Part shown: positions 12,180-25,500 of the stretch, in pieces | How positions within the stretch are numbered: the stretch's first letter is position 1 | Layout of the letters: every line of letters starts with the position of its first letter | NCBI RefSeq assembly: GCF_040869045.1 | Contig: NC_090320.1 | Span: 147,520,941-147,584,940, forward strand | Direction of reading: 5' to 3' | Source of the DNA: Eurosta solidaginis | Lineage: Eukaryota; Arthropoda; Insecta; Diptera; Tephritidae | Length of the DNA: 64,000 nucleotides | Made by a program: the position numbers and the translations under genes | Notes under the pieces: model-generated | What the model was told of the DNA's origin: nothing | The model's database searches: none | What the model saw: only the letters and a program-made list of their open reading frames with translations

Positions 12180-15100
12180 TAAAAAATATTCAAAATTAAA
12201 AAAAACAATTGGTGTTCTGAGTAACGTTTGGAAAGTTCTGGAGTTCCTGAAAAGGAGAAAAAAATTCTGCAAATTTAGGCCCAATATTCACATTTATTCA
12301 AAAGTCAATTTTTTAAAAAATGTTCAAAATTAAAAAAAAATTGGTGTTCTGAGTAGCTTCTAAAAATTTCTGGAGTTCCTGAATAGGAGAAAAAATTTCT
12401 GCAAATTTAGGCCCAATATTCAAATTTTTTCAAAAGTAAAATTTTTTTAAAAAATTTCGAAATCGAAAAAAATTTGTGTTTTGAGTAGCTTTTAAAAAGT
12501 TCTGGAGTTCCTGAAAAGGAGAAAAAAAGTTCTGCAAATTTACACCCAATATTCGCTACCTATTCACATTTTTCCAAAAGTCAAATTTTAAAAAAATGTT
12601 CAAAATTGGAAAAACAATTGGTGTTCTGAGTAACATTTAAAAAGTTCTGGAGTTCTTGAAAAGGAGAAAAAAATTCTACAAATTTAGGCCCAATATTCAC
12701 ATTTTTTCGAGTCAAATTTTTTAAAAAATGTTCAAATAAAAAAAAAAAATTATGTTCTGAGTAGCTTTTAAAAAGTTCTGGAGTTCCTGAAAAGGAGAAA
12801 AAAATTCTGCAAATTAAGCCAGATATTCACATTTTTTTAAAAGTAAAATTTTTTAAAAAATGTTCAAAATCAAAAAAATTGGTGTTCTGAGTAGCTTTTA
12901 AACAGTTCTGGAGTTGCTGAAAAGGAAAAAAAAGTTCTGCAAATTTACGCACAATATTCACTATTCACATTTTTCCAAAAGTCCAATTTTTTAAAAAATG
13001 TTCGAAATTAAAAAAAACAATTGGCGTTCTGAGTAACGTTTAAAAAGTTCTGGAGTTCCTGAAAAGGAGAAAAAAAGTTCTTCAACTTTAGGCCCAATAT
13101 TCAAATTTTTTCAAAAGTAACATTTTTTTTTTTAAATTTTGAAATCGAAAAAAATTTTTGTTTTGAGTAGCTTTTAAAAAGTTCTGGAGTTCCTGAAAAG
13201 GAGAAAAAAAGTTCTGCAAGTTTACGCGCAATATTCACTATTCACATTTTTCTAAAAGTCAAATTTTTTAAAAAATGTTCAAAATTAAAAAAAAAATTGG
13301 TGTTCTGAGCAGCTTCTAAAAATTTCTGGAGTTCCTGAATAGGAGAAAAAAAGTTCTGCAAATTTAGGCCGAATATTCAAATTTTTTCAAAAGTAAAATT
13401 TTTTTAAAAAATTTCAAAATCGAAAAAATTTGTGTTTTGAGTAGCTTTTAAAAAGTTCTGGAGTTCCTGAAAAGGAGAAAAAAAGTTCTGCAAGTTTACG
13501 CGCAATATTCACTATTCACATTTTTCTAAAAGTCAAATTTTTTTAAAAATGTGCAAAATTAAAAAAAAATTGGTGTTCTGAGTAGCTTCTAAAAATTTAT
13601 GGAGTTCCTGAATAGGAGAAAAAAAGTTCTGCAAATTTAGGCCCAATATTCAAATTTTTTCAAAAATAAAATTTTTTTAAAAAATTTCGAAATCGAAAAA
13701 AATTTGTGTTTTGAGTAACTTTTAAAAAGTTCTGGAGTTCCTGAAAAGGAGAAAAAAAGTTCTGCAAATTTATGCCCAATATTCACTATTCACATTTTTC
13801 CAAAAGTCAAATTTTTTAAAAAATGTGCAAAATTAAAAAAAAATTGGTGTTCTGAGTAGCTTCTAAAAATTTATGGAGTTCCTGAATAGGAGAAATAAGT
13901 TCTGCAAATTTAGACCCAATATTCAAATTTTTTCAAAAGTAAAATTTTTTTTAAAAATTTCGAAATCGAAAAAAATTAGTGTTTTGAGTAACTTTTAAAA
14001 AGTTCTGCAAATTTACGGCCAATATTCACTATTCACATTATTCCAAAAGTCAAATTTTTTAAAAAATGTTCAAAATAAAAAAAAAAAACAATTGGTGTTC
14101 TGAGTAACGTGTAAAAAGTTCTGGAGTTCCTGAAAAGGAGAAAAAAAGTTCTGCAAATTTAGGCCCAATATTCACATTTTTTCAAAACTCAAATTTTTAA
14201 AAAAATGTTCAAAGTTAAAAAAAATTGGTGTTCTGAGTAGCTTTTAAAAAGTTCTGGAGTTCCTGAAAAGGAGAAAAAAGTTCTGCAAATTTACGCCCAA
14301 TATTCACTATTCACATTTTTCAAAAAGGCAAATTTTTTAAAAAATGTTCAAAATTAAAAAAAAAATTGGTGTTCTGAGTAACGTTTAAAAAGTTCTGAAG
14401 CTCCTGAAAAGGAGAAAAAAATTCTGCAAATTTAGGCCCAAATTCACATTTTTTAAAAAATGTTCAAAATCAAAAAAAAATTGGGGTTCTGAGTAGCTTT
14501 TAAAAAGTTCTGGAGTTCCTGAAAAGGAGAAAAAAAGTTCTGCAAATTTACGCCCAATATTCACTATTCACATTTTTCAAAAAGGCAAATTTTTTAAAAA
14601 ATGTTCAAAATTAAAAAAAATAATTGGTGTTCTGAGTAACGTTTGGAAAGTTCTGGAGTTCCTGAAAAGGGGAAAAAAGTTCTGCAAATTTAGGCCCAAT
14701 ATTCACATTTTTTCAAAAGTAAAATTTTTTTAAAAATATTCAAAATTAAAAAAAAAATTGGTGTTCTGAGTAGATTTTAAAAAGTTCTGGAGTTCCTGAA
14801 AAGGAGAAAAAAATTCGGCAAATTAAGCCAGATATTCATATTTTTTTAAAAGTAAAATTAAAAAAAAAAATGTTCAAAATCAAAAAAAAATTGGTGTTCT
14901 GAGTAACGTTTAAAAAGTTCTGAAGCTCCTGAAAAGGAGAAAAAAATTCTGCAAATTTAGGCCCAAATTCACATTTTTTAAAAAATGTTCAAAATCAAAA
15001 AAAAATTGGGGTTCTGAGTAGCTTTTAAAAAGTTCTGGAGTTCCTGAAAAGGAGAAAAAAATTCTGCAAATTAAGCCAGATATTCACATTTTTTTAAAAG

Positions 15101-18100
15101 TAAAATTTTTTAAAAAATGTTCAAAATCAAAAAAAAATTGGCGTTCTGAGTAACGTTTAAAAAGTTCTGAAGCTCCTGAAAAGGAGAAAAAAATTCTGCA
15201 AATTAAGCCAGATATTCACATTTTTTTAAAAGTAAAATTTTTTAAAAAATGTTCAAAATCAAAAAAAAAAATTGGTGTTCTGAGTAGCTTTTAAAAAGTT
15301 CTGGAGTTCCTGAAAAGGAGAAAAAAAGTTCTGCAAGTTTACGCGCAATATTCACTATTCACATTTTTCTAAAAGTCAAATTTTTTAAAAAATGTTCAAA
15401 ATTAAAAAAAAAACAATTGGTGTTCTGAGTAACGTTTAAAAAGTTCTGAAGTTCCTGAAAAGGAGAAAAAAAATTCTGCAAATTTACGCCCAATATTAAC
15501 TATTCACATTTTTCAAAAAGGCAAATTTTTTAAAAAATGTTCAAAATTAAAAAAAACAATTGGTGTTCTGAGTAACGTTTGGAAAGTTCTGGAGTTCCTG
15601 AAAAGGAGAAAAAAGTTCTGCAAATTTAGGCCCAATATTCACATTTTTTTAAAAGTAAAATTTAAAAAAAAATGTTCAAAATCAAAAAAAAAATTTAGTG
15701 TTCTCAGTAGCTTTTAAAAGATTCTGGAGTTCCTGAAAAGGAGAAAAAATGTCTGCAAATTTACGCCCAATATTCACTATTCACATTTTTCCAAAAGTCA
15801 AATTTTTTAAAAAATGTTCAAAATTAAAAAAAAACAATTAGTGTTCTGAGTAACGTCTGGAAAGTTCTGGAGTTCCTGAAAAGGAGAAAAAAATTCTGCA
15901 AATTTAGGCCCAATATTCACATTTTTTCAAAAGTCAATTTTTTAAAAAATGTTCAAAATTAAAAAAAAATTGGTGTTCTGAGTAGCTTCTAAAAATTTCT
16001 GGAGTTCCTGAATAGGAGAAAAAATTTCTGCAAATTTAGGCCCAATATTCAAATTTTTTCAAAAGTAAAATTTTTTTAAAAAATTTCGAAATCGAAAAAA
16101 ATTTGTGTTTTGAGTAGCTTTTAAAAAGTTCTGGAGTTCATGAAAAGGAGAAAAAAAGTTCTGCAAATTTACACCCAATATTCGCTACCTATTCACATTT
16201 TTCCAAAAGTCAAATTTTAAAAAAATGTTCAAAATTGGAAAAACAATTGGTGTTCTGAGTAACATTTAAAAAGTTCTGGAGTTCTTGAAAAGGAGAAAAA
16301 AATTCTACAAATTTAGGCCCAATATTCATATTTTTTCGAGTCAAATTTTTTAAAAAATATTCAAATAAAAAAAAAAAATTATGTTCTGAGTAGCTTTTAA
16401 AAAGTTCTGGAGTTCCTGAAAAGGAGAAAAAAATTCTGCAAATTAAGCCAGATATTCACATTTTTTTAAAAGTAAAATTTTTTAAAAAATGTTCAAAATC
16501 AAAAAAAATTGGTGTTCTGAGTAGCTTTTAAACAGTTCTGGAGTTGCTGAAAAGGAAAAAAAAGTTCTGCAAATTTACGCACAATATTCACTATTCACAT
16601 TTTTCCAAAAGTCCAATTTTTTAAAAAATGTTTGAAATTAAAAAAAACAATTGGTGTTCTGAGTAACGTTTAAAAAGTTCTGGAGTTCCTGAAAAGGAGA
16701 AAAAAAGTTCTTCAAATTTAGGCCCAATATTCATATTTTTTCAAAAGTAAAATTTTTTTTTTAAAATTTTGAAATCGAAAAAAATTTTTGTTTTGAGTAG
16801 CTTTTAAAAAGTTCTGGAGTACCTGAAAAGGAGAAAAAAAGTTCTGCAAGTTTACGCGCAATATTCACTATTCACATTTTCCTAAAAGTCAAATTTTTTA
16901 AAAAATGTTCAAAATTAAAAAAAAAAATTGGTGTTCTGAGCAGCTTCTAAAAATTTCTGGAGTTCCTGAATAGGAGAAAAAAAGTTCTACAAATTTAGGC
17001 CGAATATTCAAATTTTTTCAAAAGTAAAATTTTTTTTAAAAATTTCGAAATCGAAAAAAATTTGTGTTTTGAGTAGCTTTTAAAAAGTTCTGGAGTTCCT
17101 GAAAAGGAGAAAAAAAGTTCTGCAAGTTTACGCGCAATATTCACTATTCACATTTTTCTAAAAGTCAAATTTTTTTAAAAATGTGCAAAATTAAAAAAAA
17201 ATTGGTGTTCTGAGTAGCTTCTAAAAATTTATGGAGTTCCTGAATAAGAGAAAAAAAGTTCTGTAAATTTAGGCCCAATATTCAAATTTTTTCAAAAATA
17301 CAATTTTTTTAAAAAATTTCGAAATCGAAAAAAATTTGTGTTTTGAGTAACTTTTAAAAAGTTCTGGAGTTCCTGAAAAGGAGAAAAAAAGTTCTGCAAA
17401 TTTATGCCCAATATTCACTATTCACATTTTTCCAAAAGTCAAATTTTTTAAAAAATGTGCAAAATTAAAAAAAAAATGGTGTTCTGAGTAGCTTCAAAAA
17501 ATTTATGGAGTTCCTGAATAGGAGAAAAAAAGTTCTGCAAATTTAGACCCAATATTCAAATTTTTTCAAAAGTAAAATTTTTTTTAAAAATTTCGAAATC
17601 GAAAAAAATTTGTGTTTTGAGTAGCTTTTAAAAAGTTCTAGAGTTCCTGAAAAGGAGAAAAAAGTTCTGCAAATTAACGGCCAATATTCACTATTCACAT
17701 TATTCCAAAAGTCAAATTTTTTAAAAAATGTTCAAAATTAAAAAAAAAACAATTGGTGTTCTGAGTAACGTTTAAAAAGTTCTGGAGTTCCTGAAAAGGA
17801 GAAAAAAAGTTCTGCAAATTTAGGCCCAATATTCACATTTTTTCAAAACTCAAATTTTTTAAAAAATGTTCAAAGTTAAAAAAAATTGGTGTTCTGAGTA
17901 GCTTTTAAAAAGTTCTGGAGTTCCTGAAAAGGAGAAAAAAGTTCTGCAAATTTACGCCCAATATTCACTATTCCCATTTTTCAAAAACGCAAATTTTTTA
18001 AAAAATGTTCAAAATTAAAAAAAAAATTGGTGTTCTGAGTAACGTTTAAAAAGTTCTGAAGCTCCTGAAAAGGAGAAAAAAATTCTGCAAATTTAGGCCC

Positions 18101-18950
18101 AAATTCACATTTTTTAAAAAATGTTCAAAATCAAAAAAAAATTGGGGTTCTGAGTAGCTTTTAAAAAGTTCTGGAGTTCCTGAAAAGGAGAAAAAAAGTT
18201 CTGCAAATTTACGCCCAATATTCACTATTCACATTTTTCAAAAAGGCAAATTTTTTAAAAAATGTTCAAAATTAAAAAAAACAATTGGTGTTCTGAGTAA
18301 CGTTTGGAAAGTTCTGGAGTTCCTGAAAAGGGGAAAAAAGTTTTGCAAATTTAGGCCCAATATTCACATTTTTTCAAAAGTCAAATTTTTTATAAAATAT
18401 TCAAAATTAAAAAAAAATTGGTGTTCTGAGTAGCTTTTAAAAAGTTCTGGAGTTCCTGAAAAGGAGAAAAAAATTCTGCAAATTAAGCCAGATATTCACA
18501 TTTTTTTAAAAGTAAAATTTTTTAAAAAATGTTCAAAATCAAAAAAAAATTGGTGTTCTGAGTAACGTTTAAAAAGTTCTGAAGCTCCTGAAAAGGAGAA
18601 AAAAATTCTGCAAATTTAGGCCCAAATTCACATTTTTTAAAAAATGTTCAAAATCAAAAAAAAATTGGGGTTCTGAGTAGCTTTTAAAAAGTTCTGGAGT
18701 TCCTGAAAAGGAGAAAAAAATTCTGCAAATTAAGCCAGATATTCACATTTTTTTAAAAGTAAAATTTTTTAAAAAATGTTCAAAATCAAAACAAAATTGG
18801 TGTACTGAGTAACGTTTAAAAAGTTCTGAAGCTCCTGAAAAGGAGAAAAAAATTTTGCAAATTTAGGCCCAAATTCACATTTTTTAAAAAATGTTCAAAA
18901 TCAAAAAAAAAATTGGGGGTCTGAGTAGCTTTTAAAAAGTTCTGGAGTTC
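12180..18950. repeat. About 3.65-kb tandem duplication in the satellite
   Basis: Two direct copies, about 12180-15250 and 15820-18950. Rare markers recur in order: ATTCGCTACCTATTC at 12551 and 16190 (offset 3639) and the GAAAAGGGGAAAAAAG variant at about 14669 and 18330 (offset 3661). The offset changes because copy 1 lost roughly 30 bp near 14005, where AAAAAGTTCTGCAAATT skips the GGAGTTCCTGAAAAGGAG part. Boundaries are approximate. Confidence 0.7.
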
Positions 18951-21900
18951 CTGAAAAGGAGAAAAAAGTTCTGCAAATTTAGGCCCAATATTCACATTTT
19001 TCCAAAAGTCAAATTTTTTAAAAAATGTTCAAAATTAAAAAAAATAATTAGTGTTCTGAGTAACGTTTGGAAAGTTCTGGAGTTCCTGAAAAGGAGAAAA
19101 AAAGTTCTGCAAATTTAGGCCCAATATTCAAATTTTTTCAAAAGTAAAATTATTTTAAAAAATTTCGAAGTCGAAAAAAATTTGTGTTTTGAGTAGCTTT
19201 TAAAAAGTTCTGGAGTTCCTGAAAAGGAGAAAAAAATTCTGCAAATTAAGCCAGATATTCACATTTTTTTAAAAGTAAAATTTTTTAAAAAATGTTCAAA
19301 ATCAAAAAAACAATTGGTGTTCTGAGTAACGTTTAAAAAGTTCTGGAGTTCCTGAAAAGGAGAAAAAAAGTTCTGCAAATTTAGGCCCAATATTACATTT
19401 TTTCAAAACTCAAATTTTTTAAAAAATGTTCAAAGTTAAAAAAAATTGGTGTTCTGAGTAGCTTTTAAAAAGTTCTGGAGTTCCTGAAAAGGAGAAAAAA
19501 GTTCTGCAAGTTTACGCGCAATATTCACTATTCACATTTTTCTAAAAGTCAAATTTTTTAAAAAATGTTCAAAATTAAAAAAAAATTGGTGTTCTGAGTA
19601 GCTTCTAAAAATTTCTGGAGTTCCTGAATAGGAGAAAAAAAGTTCTGCAAATTTAAGCCGAATATTCAAATTTTTTCAAAAGTAAAATTTTTTTAAAAAA
19701 TTTAGAAATCGAAAAAAAATTGTGTTTTGAGTAGCTTTTAAAAAGTTCTGGAGTTCCTGAAAAGGAGAAAAAAGTTCTGCAAATTTAGGCCGAATATTCA
19801 AATTTTTTCAAAAGTAAAATTTTTTTTTAAAAATTTCGAAATCGAAAAAAATGTGTGTTTTGGTAGCTTTTAAAAAGTTCTGGAGTTCCTGAAAAGGAGA
19901 AAAAAAGTTCTGCAAATTTAGGCCCAATATTCAATTTTTTCAAAAGTCAAATTTTTTTAAAAATGTTCAAAATTAAAAAAAAATTGGTGTTCTGAGTAGC
20001 TTTTAAAAAGTTCTGGAGTTCCTGAAAAGGAGAAAAAAAGTTCTGCAAATATACGCCCAATATTCACTATTCACATTTTTCCAAAAGTCAAATTTTTTAA
20101 AAAATGTTCAAAATTAGAAAAACAATTGGTGTTCTGAGTAACGTTTAAAAAGTTCTGGAGTTCCTGAAAAGGAGAAAAAAAGTTCTGCAAATTTAGGCCC
20201 AATATTCACATTTTTCCAAAAGTAAAATTTTTAAAAAAATGTTCAAAATTAAAAAAAAATTGGTTTCCTGAGTAGCTTTTAAAAATCTCGGGAGTTCCTG
20301 AAAAGGAGAAAAAAAGTTCTGCAAATTTAGGCCAGATATCCAATTTTTTTTAAAAGTAAAATTTTTTTTAAAAATGTTCAAACCAAAAAAAAAATTGTGT
20401 TCTGAGTAACTTTTAAAAAGTTCTGGAGTTCCTGAAAAGGAGAAAAAAGTTCTGCAAATTTACGCCCAATATTCACTATTCACATATTTCCAAAAGTCAA
20501 ATTTTTAACAAGATGTTCAAAACTAAAAAAACAATTGGTGTTCTGAGTAACGTTTAAAAAGTTCTGGAGTTCCTGAAAAGGAGAAAAAAGTTCTGCAAAT
20601 TTAGGGACAATATTCACATTTTTTATAAGTAAAATTTTTTAAAAATGTTCAAAATCAAAAAAAAAAAAAAAATTGGTGTTCTCAGTTGCTTTTAAAAAGT
20701 TCTGGAGTTCCTGAAAAGGAGAAAAAAAGTTCTGCAATTTTACGCCCAATATTCACTAATCACATTTTTCAAAAAGGCAAATTTTTAAAAAATGTTCAAA
20801 ATTAAAAAAAAAAAAATTGGTGTTCTGAGTAACGTTTAGAAAGTTCTGAAGTTCCTGAAAAGGAGAAAAAAATTCTGTAAATTTAGGCCCAATATTCACA
20901 TTTTTTGAAAAGTAAAATTTTTTAAAAAATGTTCAAAATCGAAAAAAAAATTGGTGTTCTGAGTAGCTCTTAAAAACTTCTGGAGTTCATGAAAAGGAGA
21001 AAAAAGTTTTGCAAGTTTACGCGCAATATTCACTATTCACATTTTTCTAAAAGTAAAATTTTTTAAAAAATTTTCAAAATTAAAAAAAAATTGGTGTTCT
21101 GAGTAGCTTTTAAAAAGTTCTGGAGTTCCTGAAAAGGAGAAAAAAGTTCTGCAAATTTACGCCCAATATTCACTATTCACATTTTTCCAAAAGTCAAATT
21201 TTTTAAAAAATGTGCAAAATTAAAAAAACAATTGGTGTTCTGAGCAACCTTTAAAAAGTTCTGGAGTTCCTGAAACGGAGAAAAAAAGTTCTGCAAATTT
21301 AGGCCCAATATTCATATTTTTTCAAAAGTCAAATTTTTTAAAAAATGTTCAAAATTAAAAACAAATTGGTGTTCTGAGTAGCTTTTAAAAAGTTCTGGAG
21401 TTCCTGAAAAGGAGAAAAAAGTTCTGCATATTTACGCCCAATATTCACTATTCACATTTTTCAAAAAGGCAAATTTTTAAAAAAATGTTCAAAAATAAAA
21501 AAAATTGGTGTTCTGAGTAACGTTTAAAAAGTTCTGAAGCTTCTGAATAGGAGAACAAAATTCTGCAAATTTAGGCCCAAATTCACATTTTTTAAAAAAT
21601 GTTCAAAATCAAAAAAAAAATTGGGGTTCTGAGTAGCTTTTAAAAAGTTCTGGAGTTCCTGAAAAGGAGAAAAAAAGTTCTGCAAATTTACGCCCAATAT
21701 TCACTATTCATATTTTTCAAAAAGGCAAATTTTTTAAAAAATGTTCAAAATTAAAAAAAAATTGGTGTTCTGAGTAGCTTTTAAAAAGTTCTGGATTTCC
21801 TGAAAAGGAGAAAAAATTCTGCAAATTAAGCCAGATATTCACATTTTTTTAAAAGTAAAATTTTTTAAAAAATGTTCAAAATCAAAAAAAAATTGGGGTT

Positions 21901-22277
21901 CTGAGTAGCTTTTAAAAAGTTGTGGAGTTCCTGAAAAGGAGAAAAAAAGTTCTGCAAATTTACGCCCAATATTCACTATTCACATTTTTCAAAAAGGCAA
22001 ATTTTTTAAAAAATGTTCAAAATTAAAAAAAAATTGGTGTTCTGAGTAGCTTTTAAAAAGTTCTGGAGTTCCTGAAAAGGAGAAAAAATTCTGCAAATTA
22101 AGCCAGATATTCACATTTTTTTAAAAGTAAAATTTTTTAAAAAATGTTCAAAATCAAAAAAAAAAATTGGTGTTCTGAGTAGCTTTTAAGAAGTTCTGGA
22201 GTTCCTGAAAAGGAGAAAAAAAGTTCTGCAAATTAGGCCCAATATTCACATTTTTTCAAAAGTCAAATTTTTAAAAA

Positions 22278-22290
22278 AATGTTCAAAATT
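22278..22290. repeat. Target-site duplication, left, of foldback element
   Basis: AATGTTCAAAATT here is repeated directly at 22588-22600, flanking the foldback element. The same 13 bp is part of the normal satellite monomer, and removing the insert restores a regular monomer. Confidence 0.7.
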
Positions 22291-22587
22291 AACAATTTTT
22301 GTTGTTATATCGGCCTACTGATTTTAAGATCGCGGGTTCGAATCGAGCTCAAGGCCTAACAATAATTTTTTATCATTATTATTGTTATGATAAATTTTTT
22401 CTTAATTGAAAAAATTTTTTTTAAATTAGAATAGAAGAAAGAAAAAATTTAGACAGACTTTGGCAGTTGTCTAAATTTTTTCTTTCTTCTATTCTAAAAA
22501 AAAATTTTTTCAATTAAGAAAAAATTTATCATAACAATAATAATGATAAAAAATTATTGTTAGGCCTTGAGCTCGATTCGAACCCGC
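22291..22587. mobile_element. Foldback element with tRNA B-box-like motif
   Basis: A 297-bp non-satellite insert. It contains a near-perfect inverted repeat: left arm about 22332-22455, right arm about 22468-22587, with a loop of about 12 bp around CTTTGGCAG. The left arm begins GCGGGTTCGAATCGAGC, which contains GGTTCGAATC, the consensus of the tRNA B box (T arm); the right arm ends with its complement. About 40 bp left of the arm (22291-22331) are unpaired and include CTGATTTTAAGATCG, which looks like a degraded anticodon arm. A transcript would fold into a stem of about 120 bp. It could be an inverted pair of tRNA-derived SINE fragments, or a foldback MITE. No coding capacity is seen. Confidence 0.7.
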
Positions 22588-25500
22588 AATGTTCAAAATT
22601 AAAAAAAACAATTGGTGTTCTGAGTAACGTTTGGAAAGTTCTGGAGTTCCTGAAAAGAAGAAAAAAAGTTCTGCAAATTTAGGCCCAATATTCACATTTT
22701 TCAAAAGTCAAATTTTTTAAAAAATGTTCAAAATTAAAAAAAAATTGGTGTTCTGAGTAGCTTTTAAAAAGTTCTGGAGTTCCTGAAAAGGAAAAAAAAA
22801 TTCTGCAAATTAAGCCAGATATTCACATTTTTTTAAAAGTAAAATTTTTTTAAAAATGTTCAAAATCAAAAAAAAAAAAATTGGTGTTCTGAGTTGCTTT
22901 TAAAAAGTTCCGGAGTTCCTGAAAAGGAGAAAAAAAGTTCTGCAAATTTACGCCCAATATTCACTATTCACATTTTTCAAAAACGTAAATTAAAAAAAAA
23001 ATTGGTGTTCTGAGTAACGTTTAAAAAGTTCTGAAGTTCCTTAAAAGGAGAAAAAAATTCTGCAAATTTAGGCCCAATATTCACGTTTTTTCAAAAGTAA
23101 AATTTTTTAAAAAATGTTCAAAATCGAAAAAAATTGGTGTTCTGAGTAGCTTTTAAAAAGTTCTGGAATTATTGAAAAGGAGAAAAAAGTTCTACAAATT
23201 TAGGCCCAATATTCACATTTTTTAAAAGTAAAATTTTTTAAAAATGTTCAAAATCAAAAAAAAAATTTGGTGTTCTGAGTAGCTTTTAAAAAGTTCTGGA
23301 GTTCCTGAAAAGGAGAAAAAAGTTCTGCAAATTTAGGCCCAATATTCACTATTAACATTTTTCTAAAATTCAAATTTTTTAAAAAATGTTCAAAATTAAA
23401 AAAAAATTAGTGTTCTGAGTAGCTTTTAAAAGGTTCTAGAGTTCCTGAAAAGGAGAAAAAATGTCTGCAAATTTACGCCCAATAGTCACTATTCACATTT
23501 TTCCAAAAGTCAAATTTTTTACAAAATGTTCAAAATTAAAAAAAAACAATTGGTGTTCTGAGTAACGTTTGGAAAGTTCTGGAGTTCCTGAAAAGGAGAA
23601 AAAAGTTCTGCAAATTTAGGCCCAATATTCACATTTTTTCAAAAGTCAAATTTTTTAAAAAATGTTCAAAATTAAAAAAAAATTGGTGTTCAGAGTAGCT
23701 TCTAAAAATTTCTGGATTTCCTGAATAGGAGAAAAAAAGTTCTGCAAATTTAGGCCCAATATTCAAATTTTTTCAAAAGTAAAATTTTTTTAAAAAATTT
23801 CGAAATCGAAAAAAATTTGTGTTTTGAGTAGCTTTTAAAAAGTTCTGGAGTTCCTGAAAAGGAGAAAAAAGTTCTGCAAATTTACGCCCAATATTCACTA
23901 TTCACATTTTTTCAAAAGTAAAATTTTTTAAAAAATGTTCAAAATCGAAACAAATTGGTGTTCTGAGCAGCTCTTAAAAATTTCTGGAGTTCACATTTTT
24001 TCAAAAGTAAAATTTTTTAAAAAATGTTCAAAATCGAAAAAAAATTGGTGTTCTGAGTAGCTTTTAAAAATTTCTGGAGTTCCTGAAAAGGAGAAAAAAG
24101 TTCTGCAAATTTACGCCCAATATTCACTATTCACATTTTTCAAAAAGGCAAATTTTTAAAAAAATGTTCAAAATTAAAAAAAATTGGTGTTCTGAGTAAC
24201 GTTTAAAAAGTTCTGAAGCTCCTGAATAGGAGAAAAAAATTCTGCAAATTTAGGCCCAAATTCACATTTTTTAAAAAATGTTCAAAATCAAAAAAAAATT
24301 TGGGTTCTGAGTAGCTTTTAAAAAGTTCTAAAGTTCCTGAAAAGGAGAAAAAAAGTTCTGCAAATTTACGCCCACTATTCACTATTCACATTTTTCAAAA
24401 AGGCAAATTTTTTAAAAAATGTTCAAAATTAAAAAAAAATTGGTGTTCTGAGTAGCTTTTAAAAAGTTCTGGAGTTCCTGAAAAGGAGAAAAAAATTCTG
24501 CAAATTAAGCCAGATATTCACATTTTTTTAAAAGTAAAATTTTTTAAAAAATGTTCAAAATCAAAAAAAAATTGGGGTTCTGAGTAGCTTTTAAAAAGTT
24601 GTGGAGTTCCTGAAAAGGAGAAAAAAAGTTCTGCAAATTTACGCCCAATATTCACTATTCACATTTTTCAAAAAGGCAAATTTTTTAAAAAATGTTCAAA
24701 ATTAAAAAAAAATTGGTGTTCTGAGTAACGTTTGAAAAGTTCTGAAGTTCCTGAAAAGGAGAAAAAAATTCTGCAAATTTAGGCCCAATATTCACAGTTT
24801 TTCAAAAGTAAAATTTTTTAAACAATGTTCAAAATCGAAAAAAAATTGGTGGTCTGAGTAGCTCTTAAAAAGTTCTGGAGTTTCTGAAAAGGAGAAAAAA
24901 TGTTCCTCAAATTAGGCCCAATATTCACATTTTTTCAAAAGTCAAATTTTTTAAAAAATGTTCAAAATCGAAAAAAAATTGGTGTTCTGAATAGCTTTTA
25001 AAAAGTTCTGGAGTTCCTGAAAAGGAGAAAAAAGTTCTGCAAATTTAGGCCCAATATTCACATTTTTTAAAAGTAAAATTTTTTAAAAATGTTCAAAATC
25101 AAAAAAAAATTGGTGTTCTGAGTAGCTTTTAAGAAGTTCTGGAGTTCCTGAAAAGGAGAAAAAAGTTCTGCAAATTAGGCCCAATATTCACATTTTTTCA
25201 AAAGTCAAATTTTTAAAAAATGTTCAAAATTAAAAAAAAACAATTGGTGTTCTGAGTAACGTTTGGAAAGTTCTGGAGTTCCTGAAAAGAAGAAAAAAAG
25301 TTCTGCAAATTTAGGCCCCCAATATTCACATTTTTAAAAAGTCAAATTTTTTAAAAAATGTTCAAAATTAAAAAAAAATTGGTGTTCTGAGTAGCTTTTA
25401 AAAAGTTCTGGAGTTCCTGAAAAGGAAAAAAAAATTCTGCAAATTAAGCCAGATATTCACATTTTTTTAAAAGTAAAATTTTTTAAAAAATGTTCAAAAT

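Larger units (their letters stand above)
1..22290. repeat. Satellite array, block 1
   Basis: Uninterrupted tandem repeats. Spacing between successive TTCTGCAAA boxes is about 133-144 bp (for example near 473, 616, 751, 884 and 1028). Three monomer flavours recur: one with TTTACGCCCAATATTCACT, one with TTTAGGCCCAATATTCACA, and one with TTTCGAAATCGAAAAAAAT. The first often alternates with the others, giving a dimer near 278 bp. The best conserved part runs from GTTCTGGAG through TCCTGAAAAGGAG to TTCTGCAAA, while A/T runs vary in length. Short open frames here are read across the repeat and have a repeating protein pattern; they are not genes. I do not recognise the family. Confidence 0.95.

Noticed and set aside
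1..22290. Regular repeats suggesting a CRISPR array
   Set aside because: Repeat and between-repeat sequence are both shared among all units; there are no unique spacers, and the rest of the window is eukaryotic.
22291..22360. A functional tRNA gene at the foldback element
   Set aside because: Only the B box is convincing. There is no A box, the T stem is mismatched and no acceptor stem closes.
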